Assembly: GCA_910575165.1 (NCBI GenBank)
Contig: CAJTDS010000001.1
Span: forward strand, 279,928 to 343,927
Source: Eggerthellaceae bacterium
GTDB lineage: Bacteria > Actinomycetota > Coriobacteriia > Coriobacteriales > Eggerthellaceae
Length of the DNA: 64,000 nucleotides
Direction: 5' to 3'
A model generated the notes under the pieces. It worked only from the letters and a program-made list of their open reading frames with translations. It searched no databases and was not told where the DNA came from. Made by a program: the position numbers and the translations under genes. Shown here piece by piece: positions 52,587 through 61,689 of the stretch (position 1 is the stretch's first letter; every line of letters starts with the position of its first letter).

Positions 52587-54251
52587 ATGTACAGCACGCA
52601 GAAACAGGGGCGGGTCGCCATCGACCGACGCAGTCTGCTAGGTGCTTCCGCAGCGCTGGCGGTTGGGGGAATGCTCGGCCTTGCAGGCTGCTCGTCCTCG
52701 CCGAAGACGGACGAGGGTTCCGTGCCGGACGAGGGATCGGCCTCGAGCGGCGAGGTTGCATGGGACGAAGAGGCTGACGTGGTTGTTGTGGGGTCCGGCA
52801 CCGGCGCGTTCTCGGCGCTTGCTGCGGCCGATGCGGGGGCTGGAAGCGTTGTGGTGCTGGAAAAGTCCGAGGCATGGGGCGGTACGTCGGCGGTATCTGG
52901 CTGCACGCTGTACATTCCCATGCTGACCGTGGGCATGGAAGAGGGGTCGGATGACAGCGTTCAGGCTGCTACGGCGTATTTGAACAAGGTGGCGGGAAAC
53001 CGTGGCAACAAGGCCGGGATTGACAACTATGTGAAATATGCCAACGAGTTCGCTACTTGGCTGGGAGATCTCATGGGTTGGCAATGGACGGCTCAAGGCA
53101 TGTTCCGCGATTACTACGAGCCATACGAGGGGTATCGTTTCTTCGGGCGCAACGCCAGCATCGACAGCGAGGAAAAGGTGCCCATGTGGTCCGAGCTGCA
53201 GAACAAGTGCAAGGAGCTGGGCGTGGACATCCGCCTGTCCGCTCCGGCGAAGGAGCTGGTGACGGACGCGTCCGGTGCCGTGGTGGGCGTGGTGGCCGAG
53301 ATAGGGGGCAAGCCGGTGCGCATCAAGGCGAACACCTGCGTGGTGATGGCGACGGGGGGATACGACCACAACCCACAGATGATTCTTGAAAACCAGGCTG
53401 TGCCGGTTTACGTGAGTAACGCTGCCATGACGAATACCGGCGATGGTCAGATTATGGGAGCGAAGGTTGGGGCTGCCTGGGGGAATATGGATACCAACTG
53501 GGGTCTTCCTTGCTTTTACGGAGGTAGCCCGGAATACACCGGCGAGCTTGTATACGACTTTCTTACCAACGACTGGGGCTATTACCGTGGGAGTGCTGGT
53601 GCCATCGTGGTGAATCGGCAAGGCAGGCGCTTCGGCGACGAGTCTAGCGCTTACGGTGTGTTCAACCGCGCTTTTGGCCAGTACGATACCGACATCCTGG
53701 ACTATACGAATATACCTGCGTTTTTTATCTGCGATGACGAGTACGTTTCCACGATGACCCTGCCAGGGCAGGCAGCTGTAGGCGACCCGCTGCCCGACTA
53801 CTTCGTTCAGGCTGATACTTTGCAGGAGCTGGCCGGCAAGCTAGGAATCGATCCAGAGGGGCTGGTCGACGAAGTTGCCTCTTTCAACGAGGGGGCCGCT
53901 GTGGGGGAGGACCCGACGTTCCACCGCGGCGAGAAGGAGTGCAACGTGGTGATCTCGGCCTGGCGCACTGCCGGTCGTGATCTGCCCAATCCGGTGCTCG
54001 CGCCTTTGGCTACGCCGCCGTTCTACGGAGCTGTGTACGTACCGGGTACGTGCGGGACTAACGGCGGCCTTGTTACCGACGAGAACGCACGAGTTCTGAC
54101 TGCTGCTCACGAGCCTATTCCCGGACTGCTGGCTGTGGGCAACTGCTCGGCTGGTATTTTTGGCGGCCAATACCCCGGAGCGGGGGCAACGCTGGGTGCC
54201 GGCGGAATCATGGGCTACATCGGTGTGAGGAATGCTTTGGGCACATTGTAG
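52587..54251 (+). CDS. Tat-exported FAD-dependent reductase/dehydrogenase
   Basis: The 554-residue flavoprotein has a signal with RR and a lipobox (IDRRSLLGASAALAVGGMLG, then LAGCSSS), so it is probably a Tat lipoprotein. The FAD site is DVVVVGSGTGAFSALAAADA with EKSEAWGGTSAVSG. The C-terminus (GNCSAGIFGGQYPGAGATLG) is closer to 3-ketosteroid-dehydrogenase-like proteins (YPGPGAT) than to fumarate reductases. There is no heme-binding CXXCH, so electrons must come from a separate cytochrome or quinol protein. ATG at 52587 follows AAAGGGG. Substrate unknown; a steroid or plant/drug molecule is plausible for this family. Confidence 0.85.
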   Translation: MYSTQKQGRVAIDRRSLLGASAALAVGGMLGLAGCSSSPKTDEGSVPDEGSASSGEVAWDEEADVVVVGSGTGAFSALAAADAGAGSVVVLEKSEAWGGTSAVSGCTLYIPMLTVGMEEGSDDSVQAATAYLNKVAGNRGNKAGIDNYVKYANEFATWLGDLMGWQWTAQGMFRDYYEPYEGYRFFGRNASIDSEEKVPMWSELQNKCKELGVDIRLSAPAKELVTDASGAVVGVVAEIGGKPVRIKANTCVVMATGGYDHNPQMILENQAVPVYVSNAAMTNTGDGQIMGAKVGAAWGNMDTNWGLPCFYGGSPEYTGELVYDFLTNDWGYYRGSAGAIVVNRQGRRFGDESSAYGVFNRAFGQYDTDILDYTNIPAFFICDDEYVSTMTLPGQAAVGDPLPDYFVQADTLQELAGKLGIDPEGLVDEVASFNEGAAVGEDPTFHRGEKECNVVISAWRTAGRDLPNPVLAPLATPPFYGAVYVPGTCGTNGGLVTDENARVLTAAHEPIPGLLAVGNCSAGIFGGQYPGAGATLGAGGIMGYIGVRNALGTL

Positions 54252-54348
54252 CCTTTCGGCTCGCTCGCCATCGGCCATCGAGGGGTATTTATTGCGAGAT
54301 TGGCTCTGAAGGCAGAATGGCCGAGTGCGTCTTCAAACGTTTTCTGCC

Positions 54349-54378
54349 GAACGGCCCTGGCGCTGTCTGGGGCCGTTC
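54349..54378 (+). terminator. Terminator-like hairpin after the flavoprotein gene
   Basis: GAACGGCCC (54349-54357) pairs with GGGCCGTTC (54370-54378), followed by CTCTT. It lies about 100 bases after the stop and upstream of repeat copy B. Confidence 0.5.
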
Positions 54379-54420
54379 CTCTTGGCTGAGCTTATACGGC
54401 AACAGGCGACACTGTTTCTA

Positions 54421-54550
54421 TGATCGACGTGCCGGTTATGCATCGCACAATCGGCACGTCGATCATTTTTCATGTAAGGCTGTGAACTGGTATTTTACGA
54501 TGTTTTTCCAACTCACAGCGATTAGGCGAAAAGCCGGTTGCGCGATGTGC
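54421..54550 (+). repeat. 130-nt structured repeat, copy B
   Basis: Ungapped match to 51079-51208. Its first hairpin (GATCGACGTGCCGGTT at 54422-54437, complement at 54449-54464) differs from copy A at two adjacent positions in both arms, so pairing is kept; there is one G-T pair near the loop. A second imperfect hairpin (CTGTGAACTGG with CCAACTCACAG) follows. Unlike copy A, there is no third hairpin. The rest of the 54252-54635 gap holds only the terminator-like hairpin. Confidence 0.8.
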
Positions 54551-54635
54551 TTCCTTTGGAGAAGAAAGCGGCAGAGGCGATGGCTGGTCGCTTCTGCCGC
54601 CTTTCGTGCGGGTTCTTCGCGGGATGACGTTTGGT

Positions 54636-54944
54636 TTACTTCTTTGCGGATTTCTTGTCCAGCATCTCGCGCACTTCCTCGCGGCCCTCGTCGTTGAGCC
54701 CCTTCTCGTCGGGGGCCAGGCGCTCCAGCAACTCCATGAGCTCGCCCATGTGCTCGCGCTCCTCGTCGCGGATGTCGGAGAGCACCTTCTTCGCATCCTC
54801 GTTGTCGGTGGCCTGCACGTGGGCGTCGTACTCGTGGATGGCCTCCAGCTCGCCGATGATGTCCTGGCGGATGGCGTTGATCAGTTCCTCGTCGGTGAGC
54901 TTGCGCGGCACCTCCATGACGAAGGGGTTGGACAGAATGGCCAT
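54636..54944 (-). CDS. Ferritin-like protein (encapsulated-ferritin type)
   Basis: The 102-residue helical protein carries the metal-binding pattern of EncFtn-like ferritins: IGELEAIHEYDAHVQAT (about 32-48) and IRDEEREHMGELMELLERL (about 59-77) with the ExxH motif. Such proteins oxidise and store iron, often inside an encapsulin shell. No encapsulin gene or targeting partner is in this window. AAAGGAG precedes the ATG. The 307-base gap before it (54945-55251) holds only a hairpin near 55205. Confidence 0.75.
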   Translation of the reverse strand: MAILSNPFVMEVPRKLTDEELINAIRQDIIGELEAIHEYDAHVQATDNEDAKKVLSDIRDEEREHMGELMELLERLAPDEKGLNDEGREEVREMLDKKSAKK

Positions 54945-55204
54945 GGTTTCTCCTTTCGGCGTATGAGGGGGTGGCGATTGGCCGACTGGTCTGGGTAATC
55001 AATTGGGTCAGACCGTCAGGCGTAGCATGCCGCCGCCCCGTCGTGAATCGGTACAGCCAATCTTAGAAAACGCCGAAGCTGAAAGCAGCCGCCTGCGCCA
55101 TCTTGAAAAGGGTTTGTAGCCGCCCCGAAAGGTTCGCGCGGAAAAGGTACCAGCCGCTTGCTGGGGGCGTGCCAGGGTGCCAGAGGCTAAAGGTTGTGTT
55201 TCCT

Positions 55205-55241
55205 AACGCGGGATGCCTGTCGCCCCCAGGTATCCCGCGTT
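55205..55241. terminator. Hairpin after the toxin gene
   Basis: AACGCGGGAT (55205-55214) pairs with ATCCCGCGTT (55232-55241), with CCT/AGG pairing inside. It lies just past the 3' end of the toxin gene and may end the toxin-antitoxin transcript, though the T-run is on the other strand's side. Confidence 0.5.
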
Positions 55242-55251
55242 TTGCTCTCCC

Positions 55252-55605
55252 CTACAGCTCTTCGTGGGGGTAGAGCTCGAAGAAGCGGTTGAGGGGGTCG
55301 CGGCGCTGGTCCTCTATGAACAGCACGTCTACGCGTTTTTCCGCTTCGTCCACTACGTAGTAGATGCCGTAGCGCCCGGCGAAGACCATGCGCATTTGGA
55401 ACGGCGGTCGCGAAGCGGGGTAGTCTGGGTCGTAGACCTGGCCGATGTAGGGGACCGTATCCAACAGCAGGAGCATCTTCTTTACGCGAGCAATATCTTT
55501 CTTCGTCGTGACGAAAGAGGCCGCCGCTTCCGCCAAGGGGCCCATCGAGACCGAGTAGGGCGCTTCGTCCCTGTCGCGTTGTGCGCTGGTGTCCTCCTTG
55601 CTCAT
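55252..55605 (-). CDS. RelE/ParE-family toxin
   Basis: The 117-residue protein fits the RelE/ParE fold: VSMGPLAEAAASFVTTKKDI, RPPFQMRMVFAGRYGIYYVV and VDVLFIEDQRRDP. RelE toxins cut mRNA at the ribosome and ParE poison gyrase; which one this is cannot be told. It overlaps the antitoxin stop by one base (TAATG). The ATG at 55605 was chosen over a GTG at 55614 inside the antitoxin. Confidence 0.75.
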   Translation of the reverse strand: MSKEDTSAQRDRDEAPYSVSMGPLAEAAASFVTTKKDIARVKKMLLLLDTVPYIGQVYDPDYPASRPPFQMRMVFAGRYGIYYVVDEAEKRVDVLFIEDQRRDPLNRFFELYPHEEL

Positions 55606-55883
55606 TATTCCCACCCCATACGCTTGAGGGCCTCGTGCAGCGGCACGCCCTTACCAGCTTTGATGTCCTCGTAGGCCTGGATGGCCTTCTCGCGCAGCTC
55701 CATCTCGTACTCGTAGATTTCCTGGCGAAGGATGGCCTGCTCACGGTAGGCGTCTGCGTCCATGATCACCAGGTCGGGCTGGCCGTTGCGCGTGATGTAG
55801 ACGGGCTTGCGGGTCTCGTGGCACAGCTGGTCCACCTCGGAGAAGCTGCGCTGCAGGTCGGAAACGGTTCTCATGAGCGGCAT
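55605..55883 (-). CDS. Phd/YefM-family antitoxin
   Basis: The 92-residue protein has the Phd/YefM N-terminal DNA-binding part (MRTVSDLQRSFSEVDQLCHE; TRKPVYITRNGQPDLVIMDA) and an acidic helical C-terminus that would mask the toxin (YEYEMELREKAIQAYEDIKA). GAGGAGG precedes the ATG at 55883. It is the first gene of the pair and should repress the operon through the upstream palindrome. Confidence 0.88.
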   Translation of the reverse strand: MPLMRTVSDLQRSFSEVDQLCHETRKPVYITRNGQPDLVIMDADAYREQAILRQEIYEYEMELREKAIQAYEDIKAGKGVPLHEALKRMGWE

Positions 55884-55924
55884 GGCGGGCCTCCTCGTAT
55901 CGGCTGTGCTCGATTTAGGTCCTC

Positions 55925-55956
55925 AGTATAGCATGTTTCAGAATATTTTCTGAAAC
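55925..55956 (-). promoter_or_regulatory. Operator and -10 box of the toxin-antitoxin operon
   Basis: Perfect dyad GTTTCAGAA (55935-55943) and TTCTGAAAC (55948-55956) around TATT. On the minus strand TATACT (55930-55925) is a good -10 and the dyad covers the -35 region. This fits repression by the antitoxin. Confidence 0.7.
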
Positions 55957-56166
55957 AACTCGCAAGCGATGCCCGCAGAATCGCCAGTGCCTTGCGAGAG
56001 CCAAGCTTAGGCGAACCGTTCCGGGCGCTGCTGGCGTCCTTGGGCCATGAGCCGGCGAATCCCCGCAGTGCTCGATATCTGCTCGAGATGCCATCCTCTG
56101 CCACCTTCTGTCGGGCATTCGCTTCCGCTCGATTTCGGAAAGGCGCCGAAGCGTCGCCCTGCGCTC

Positions 56167-57276
56167 TTACCAGTTGCCGAAGACGAAGCGCTGGATGTCT
56201 TGGTTGGCCATGACCAGGAAGAACATCACGAACACCGCCATGCCGGCCATGGACAGGTAGTTCAGCGCCTTGGCCGACACCGACCGGCGCGACACCTTCT
56301 GGAAGGCCTCCACCACGAAGCGGCCGCCGTCCAGCGGCGGGATGGGCAGCAGGTTCATGATGCCCAGCGACACCGAGATCATGGCGATGAACTGCAGCGC
56401 CGAGACAAGGCCGGCATCCACGGCGTCCTTGGACATGGCCGCGATGCCGATGATGCTGGCGGAGTTCTGCATGGTTTCGGCAGCCGTCGCCGGGTTGAAC
56501 AGACTCGCGACCGCCTGGATGACCATGCCGATGTAGGCGAACCCGAACTGCACGGCCTGCAGCGGGTCGAGCACCACATGCTGCATGACGCCGGTGGTGG
56601 GGTTCTGCATATCGATGCCCATGAACGAGAACAGCACGATGAACAGCACGATGGCGAACAGCAGGTTCACCGCGATGCCGGCCAGCAAAATGACGGTGCG
56701 CTTCCAGAAGGGCAGGCTGCGATACTGCTGCTTGTACTCGGAATCGAAGAGCTGCTGGGCGTCGGGCACCGGGCGGCCCTGGCCTTCGGCGTAGCCCTGC
56801 GGCGTGGGCAGCCCAGCAGATTCTGCCTTGCGGACCTGCGCCTTCGTGGGCTCCACCTCGGCGGCGCGGTAGGTGTTGTACTGGTCGGACTTGCGGGGGC
56901 CGGTGATCGATCCCCACTCAACCAGCTCCTCCAGGGCCTCGTAGGCCTCGTCGTCGCTGATGCCGCAGTCGGCGGCAACGTCCTCCATGTTCGCCGTGCC
57001 ACGGGTGTAGATGCTGGCCAGCACCTCTTTGAGATGCGGGCTCATAGGGCCGGGCTCCATGCCGCACACCTTCGCGTAGCCGCCCAGCAGAATAGGGGTG
57101 ACGCCGAACTTGGTGCCCCACTTCTTGAAGCCGATGTTGGGGCCGGGAAGGCCCAGCATGAATTCCGTTACGCGCACGCCGAAGGCCCGGGAAGCCAGGT
57201 AATGGCCGCCCTCGTGGATGAACACGAGAAAGCCCAGGATGAGCGTCACGTAGATGATCATCTGCAAAACGTCCAA
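56167..57276 (-). CDS. rseP: RseP-like site-2 protease (M50), atypical
   Basis: The 369-residue membrane protease has the zinc motif HEGGHYLA (HExxH, about residue 22) and the second ligand motif NLLPIPPLDGGR. Usual RseP has a PDZ domain between the helices; here the region after GGYAKVCGMEPG instead holds a winged-helix-like stretch (HLKEVLASIYTRGTANMEDV and ADCGISDDEAYEALEELVEW) and a polar linker. A TTG start at 57276 is preferred: AAAGGA lies 8 bases before it and the first helix follows. The gene lies alone, 19 kb from dxr, on the opposite strand. Confidence 0.85.
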   Translation of the reverse strand: MDVLQMIIYVTLILGFLVFIHEGGHYLASRAFGVRVTEFMLGLPGPNIGFKKWGTKFGVTPILLGGYAKVCGMEPGPMSPHLKEVLASIYTRGTANMEDVAADCGISDDEAYEALEELVEWGSITGPRKSDQYNTYRAAEVEPTKAQVRKAESAGLPTPQGYAEGQGRPVPDAQQLFDSEYKQQYRSLPFWKRTVILLAGIAVNLLFAIVLFIVLFSFMGIDMQNPTTGVMQHVVLDPLQAVQFGFAYIGMVIQAVASLFNPATAAETMQNSASIIGIAAMSKDAVDAGLVSALQFIAMISVSLGIMNLLPIPPLDGGRFVVEAFQKVSRRSVSAKALNYLSMAGMAVFVMFFLVMANQDIQRFVFGNW

Positions 57277-57496
57277 GTGATATTCCTTTCGGAACAAAAG
57301 GTAAACGATGGTTCGCCCAGTATAGGAGGCCCGTGCGTGCTGGCAAGGGTTTCCGCTAATCCAGTACAAAGGTTCGCGAAAATCCTACAATTACGCTAGG
57401 ATTAACAGTCGACTAACTCCGGAGCCGAAGGGTGATGCGCTGCAGCCATCGGCGCCGGCATGCCGTCGGCCGTACGGGCTGTCGGCGCTCTTCGCC

Positions 57497-59050
57497 CTAG
57501 GCCAGCGTACCGCCTTCCAGCAAGTCCTCCACCAGGGCGTTGCTCGGCGCTGCGGCTGCGGAGGCCACCGCGGCTGCAGAAGCGGCCAGCACCGGCGCGC
57601 CCAGAGCGCCCAGGGCCTCGCCTTGCCCGGTTGCGCCCGCGTTTGCCGCATTCGGGCCCAGGATGCCTTCGGCTTCGGCCAGCCTTGCGTCGCCGTCTTC
57701 TTCCGGCCCGGGGGCTGCGCCCGCCAGCACCAGGGTCATGGTGGTGCCCACGCCCAGCTTGCTTTCCACTTCCATATGGGAGTCGGCGCCGAAGTAGCCG
57801 CTGATGCGGTCGTGCACGTTCTTCACGGCGATTCCCAGGCCTGTGGACGATTCGGGGTGCAGGATGTTCCGGCACGCCTCCTCGGTCATGCCGGTGCCGT
57901 CGTCGGACACGGCTATGAACACGTCGCTGCCCACCACCATGCCGCTTACGGTGATGGTGAGCTTGCCCTCGGCGGGCATGGCGTGGCGCACGGCGTTCTC
58001 CACCAGCGGCTGAATGAGGAAGGCCGGCACCAGCATGTCGCGCACGGCCGGCTCGATGCGGGTCTCCATGGCCACGCGCTCGGCGCCGAAGCGGGCCACC
58101 TCGAAGCTGAAGTAGCGCTGGGTCTGCTCCATCTCGCGGGAGAAGCGGATGAGGTCGGCCGAGTCCTCCAAGGTGCGGCGGTAGAATACGGCGAACTCGC
58201 GCAGCAGCCCGCGGGCCTTGTTCGGATCGGTGCGGATGAGCGAGGCGATGGTGTTGATGGTGTTGAAGAGGAAGTGCGGGTTGATCTGGCTCTGCAGCAT
58301 CTTGAGCTCCATGGAGGTGGCCAGCTTCGTCTGCTCCTCCAGGGCGCTTGCGGCCAGCTGGGTGGACAGCAGCTCGCCCAGGCCCTCGGCGATGGACTTC
58401 TGCGTTTCCGACACGTGGCGCGGGCGGCGGTAGTAGAACTTCAGCGTGCCGAACAGCTTGTTGTGGCCTACGAACAGCGGCACAATGATGGCGGCGCTGA
58501 TGGGGCCGCGCTTGGCATCGGCTCCGGCGCTGAAGCCGATTTCCTCGGGGGTCAGCAGGATGCGCATCTGGCCGTCGTCGATGGTGGCCATGGTGGCGTC
58601 GGTGCGGATGGCCAAGCCCGCCGGAGTGTCCTTCTCGCCGTGCCCCCGGTAGCCCAGAATCTGGTGCGTGTCGGTAATGGCTACGGCGATGGCGCTGGTG
58701 GCGGGTAGCAGCAGCCGGCAAATCTCCTGGGCGGTATCGGGGCTCATGACCGAGCCGCCCTCGGCGCTGCGCTCCATGCCCTTGTCCATGCAGTGCAGCA
58801 TCTGGCTGGAAAGCTTCATGACGGCGCCGGTCTGGCGGGCGCGCACGGAGTCGGGGTCCATGAGCAGGCGCATGACCAGCACGAGCGACAGGGTGAACAC
58901 GATGCCGGCCAGCGCGGTGCCCAGAAAGCCGTTGTCCAGCGACAGCAGGTTCCATATGAGGGCCATGCCGGCTAGGACCATGATGGTGAACAGGAGCATC
59001 TCCAGGGTGAAGAAGCGGGGCATGAGCGCCCGGTCGCCGCGATTGCTCAT
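57497..59050 (-). CDS. LytS/YehU-type sensor histidine kinase
   Basis: The 517-residue kinase has two or three membrane helices (about 13-62), a GAF-like region, and the His_kinase/HATPase pair of the LytS group (QINPHFLFNTINTIASLIRT with the His near 268; then VENAVRHAMP and DDGTGMTEEA). A 70-residue Ala/Gly-rich tail follows. No LytR-type regulator is next to it. The TauE gene follows after 36 bases and may be linked in transcription. Confidence 0.9.
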   Translation of the reverse strand: MSNRGDRALMPRFFTLEMLLFTIMVLAGMALIWNLLSLDNGFLGTALAGIVFTLSLVLVMRLLMDPDSVRARQTGAVMKLSSQMLHCMDKGMERSAEGGSVMSPDTAQEICRLLLPATSAIAVAITDTHQILGYRGHGEKDTPAGLAIRTDATMATIDDGQMRILLTPEEIGFSAGADAKRGPISAAIIVPLFVGHNKLFGTLKFYYRRPRHVSETQKSIAEGLGELLSTQLAASALEEQTKLATSMELKMLQSQINPHFLFNTINTIASLIRTDPNKARGLLREFAVFYRRTLEDSADLIRFSREMEQTQRYFSFEVARFGAERVAMETRIEPAVRDMLVPAFLIQPLVENAVRHAMPAEGKLTITVSGMVVGSDVFIAVSDDGTGMTEEACRNILHPESSTGLGIAVKNVHDRISGYFGADSHMEVESKLGVGTTMTLVLAGAAPGPEEDGDARLAEAEGILGPNAANAGATGQGEALGALGAPVLAASAAAVASAAAAPSNALVEDLLEGGTLA

Positions 59051-59086
59051 AGGGCGGCCGCCTTTCTCGTGCGAAGGAGGGGTGGA

Positions 59087-60001
59087 CTACCCGAGTATAC
59101 CCAGTTCGTTCACCATGAGCAACGCCGCGGCCAGCAGCAGGAAGTAGCCGAAGGCGAAGCGAAGGGTGCGCTCGGGGATGCGTGCGGCCAGGCGCGCGCC
59201 TACCAGGGCGCCCGGGATGGAACCCGCGCAGGTGGCGATGCCCACCAGGTAGGCGATGTTGCCCAGAAGACCTTGCTGCACGACGCCGGGGATAGCCAGT
59301 ATCATCACGGCCACGAGCGACGTGCCGCTGGCCTGGCGCGCCGAGATGCCGATGACCGACAGGAACAGGGGCACCATCAGGAATCCGCCGCCCACGCCCA
59401 CGTACCCCGAGGCCAAACCGGCCCCCAGCCCGATGAGCGCTCCTTGGGCGAGCTGCCTGCGGGTGAGGGCGGGACGGTCGGCAGCGGCCTGGGTGCTTGC
59501 AAGCGTTTGCGGGGTCGCCGAGCTGCAGGTCTCGCCAGGCTGCTTGTCAGCGACTGCGCCTGCAGCCAAGTCCGAGGCCGAAGGCAGCGACGACAGGCCC
59601 TCGTGCGCGGCAGGGTTCTTTGGCATCTTGATGGCCTTCGAGAACATCTTCGCGGCGGACCACACGATGATGACCGCGGCCGCAAGCATGACCAGCCATT
59701 CCGGGGACACCTGGGCCAGCTGCACGCCCAAAGGCGACGTGAGCGCCCCTCCTGTGCCGGCTACCATCCCCAGCTTCAGCAGGCTGGTCTTGTTGCGCAC
59801 GTGCTGCACGGCGCCGGAAAGCGACGTGGGTACCACGCAGAACAGCGACGTAGCCGTGGCCTGTAGGGGAGACAGGCCGAACACCAGGCGAAACAGGGGA
59901 ATCATAAGGGTGCCGCCGCCGATGCCCAGCATGCCGCTGAAGATGCCGACCACGATGCCGCCGACCACGCCGCCGGCCAGAAGCGCGAAGGATGCGTCCA
60001 T
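59087..60001 (-). CDS. TauE/SafE-family sulfite/organic anion exporter
   Basis: The 304-residue protein has eight or so membrane helices in two repeats, each with the family glycine motif: SGMLGIGGGTLMIPLF and SGYVGVGGGFLMVPLF. A polar linker (about 140-185) lies between the halves. Family members export sulfite or sulfonates. Nearby sulfur-reductase-like genes make sulfite export plausible but do not prove it. Confidence 0.88.
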   Translation of the reverse strand: MDASFALLAGGVVGGIVVGIFSGMLGIGGGTLMIPLFRLVFGLSPLQATATSLFCVVPTSLSGAVQHVRNKTSLLKLGMVAGTGGALTSPLGVQLAQVSPEWLVMLAAAVIIVWSAAKMFSKAIKMPKNPAAHEGLSSLPSASDLAAGAVADKQPGETCSSATPQTLASTQAAADRPALTRRQLAQGALIGLGAGLASGYVGVGGGFLMVPLFLSVIGISARQASGTSLVAVMILAIPGVVQQGLLGNIAYLVGIATCAGSIPGALVGARLAARIPERTLRFAFGYFLLLAAALLMVNELGILG

Positions 60002-60023
60002 GGAAGTCCTGCCCGCCTGCGGC

Positions 60024-61358
60024 CTATTCCGCGATGTTCAGGCGAATCTCGCTGGTCATGCCCGGGTCCACTCCGGCGCTCCCGTCGGCGCCCGATATGG
60101 GGCGCACCTCGGCGGAGCGGGAGGCCGCAGCTGCCGCAAGCAGTTCCGGGTCCATGGCCTCTACGCGCTGCGTTGCGGACTGCACCAGGGCGTTCGCCAG
60201 AATCTGGTCGCCGGCAAGACGCGCCATGAGCTCGGGCCACACGAACTGGAACTCGAAGTACTTCGAGCAGTTGCGGGCCGCATAGGTGGTCGCCTCGCCG
60301 GTGGCCGCCTTGGCCGCCTTGCGGTAGGCGCTCTTGTCGGGGCGGGCCAGGCTGCGCAGAAACGCCGTGATGCGGATGCGCCGGCGAATGCCCGGCTCCA
60401 GGAACGGCCCGGGGTAGGGCTCCAGCGACGAGGGCTTCACCTGGATGAGGTCGATCTGGGTGCCGCTGTACTCGATCTTGCGGAACTCGTAGAGCCAGCG
60501 GAAGATGTCCTGGCGAAAGCGCGTGCCCTCGCTTGCGGTGTCCGGGGGCAGATGGCGCATGCTCCACTGGTTGTCGAACCAGATGTCCGAGCCGTACATG
60601 CGCAGGTCGAGCATGTAGTCCAGGTCCTCGCCGCGGGCGATCCACGGGTCGAAGGACAGCCGGTCGTAGGCTTCGTGGTGAAGGGCCAGGCAGCCGCCGC
60701 ATACGTGGTTCGAGCGCGACAGGCGCGGCCCGCGCATGGCCTTGGTGATCCAGCGGTTGAAGGCCTTGCCCTGCTGCCAGAAATGGTTGTACCACTTGTC
60801 CTGGCTCTTCGAGGTGAACTGGCCGTCGGAGTTGAAGTAGAAGCCGGTCTTGGCGATGATGGGGATGCCCTTCTTCGTGAGCTTGCCCAGGCCGTACATG
60901 GCCTTCTCCAGGAAGGCGGCGTCGTCTACCACTGCATCGTCGTCCAGGAACACCACGGAGTCGAAGCCGAAGACGTTGGCCAGCACCACGCCCAGGTTGC
61001 GCACGGCGCCGTAGCCGGAAAGGCCTACCTCCATCTGCAGCTTGCTCAGGCCCAGCTGGGCCATGCGCTGCTGCACCAGCTCCTGCTCGGGCATGCCCAC
61101 CACCAGGGTGTGAAGGTTGGGGAAGCGCAGCACCTGGGCCTGCACCTTCTGAAGCGCCTGGGCCTCGATGCCCCGCTCGCTCACTACCAATATGATGATC
61201 TGGCCGAGCCCGCGCACCTTCTGCAGGCTGGTGAGCAGCCGGGGCAGCTCGCCGGGCTGCGAGAGGGGAGTAGCGTGATCGTAGGTGGTAAGCACACTGC
61301 CGCCATTGCCGCGACGGCGTGCCGATACGAACGTAGGAACGATGATTACGGGGTTCAT
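60024..61358 (-). CDS. Glycosyltransferase family 2-like protein
   Basis: The 444-residue protein has a GT-A fold: PVIIVPTFVSARRRGNGGSV at the start, a nucleotide-binding patch ILVVSERGIEAQ and the metal motif SVVFLDDDAVVDD. No membrane helix is obvious. A later WIARGEDLDYMLDLRMYG segment contains the ED acid pair typical of catalysis. Acceptor and sugar are unknown. ATG at 61358 has AGGA upstream; an in-frame start at 61373 is also possible. Confidence 0.82.
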   Translation of the reverse strand: MNPVIIVPTFVSARRRGNGGSVLTTYDHATPLSQPGELPRLLTSLQKVRGLGQIIILVVSERGIEAQALQKVQAQVLRFPNLHTLVVGMPEQELVQQRMAQLGLSKLQMEVGLSGYGAVRNLGVVLANVFGFDSVVFLDDDAVVDDAAFLEKAMYGLGKLTKKGIPIIAKTGFYFNSDGQFTSKSQDKWYNHFWQQGKAFNRWITKAMRGPRLSRSNHVCGGCLALHHEAYDRLSFDPWIARGEDLDYMLDLRMYGSDIWFDNQWSMRHLPPDTASEGTRFRQDIFRWLYEFRKIEYSGTQIDLIQVKPSSLEPYPGPFLEPGIRRRIRITAFLRSLARPDKSAYRKAAKAATGEATTYAARNCSKYFEFQFVWPELMARLAGDQILANALVQSATQRVEAMDPELLAAAAASRSAEVRPISGADGSAGVDPGMTSEIRLNIAE

Positions 61359-61689
61359 GCACGTCCTATTCATCGGGTGCCCAGTCCGGTTTCGAGGGCG
61401 CGCTGGTGCGTTCTCGGATATGCCGCAGCGCCCTGTTTTACCTGGTGAAGGCAAGAGCGAAGCAGCGTCGGACCTGTTTTCGTCGGCCAATTGTACTGAA
61501 TAGGCGACCGGATAGCACCCCGTCTGCCCATTCGTCATTCAATCAACGGATAGGCCCTAGGGGCCGCAGCCGTGACCGCCCATGGCAAGGGGCGCCCCGA
61601 AGCCTGCACAATCGACGCCTTCATGCGGAAAAGCTCACCAACCTATCGATTATGCGGGGTACGGAAGCGCGGCGTATTACGGATAAGCG

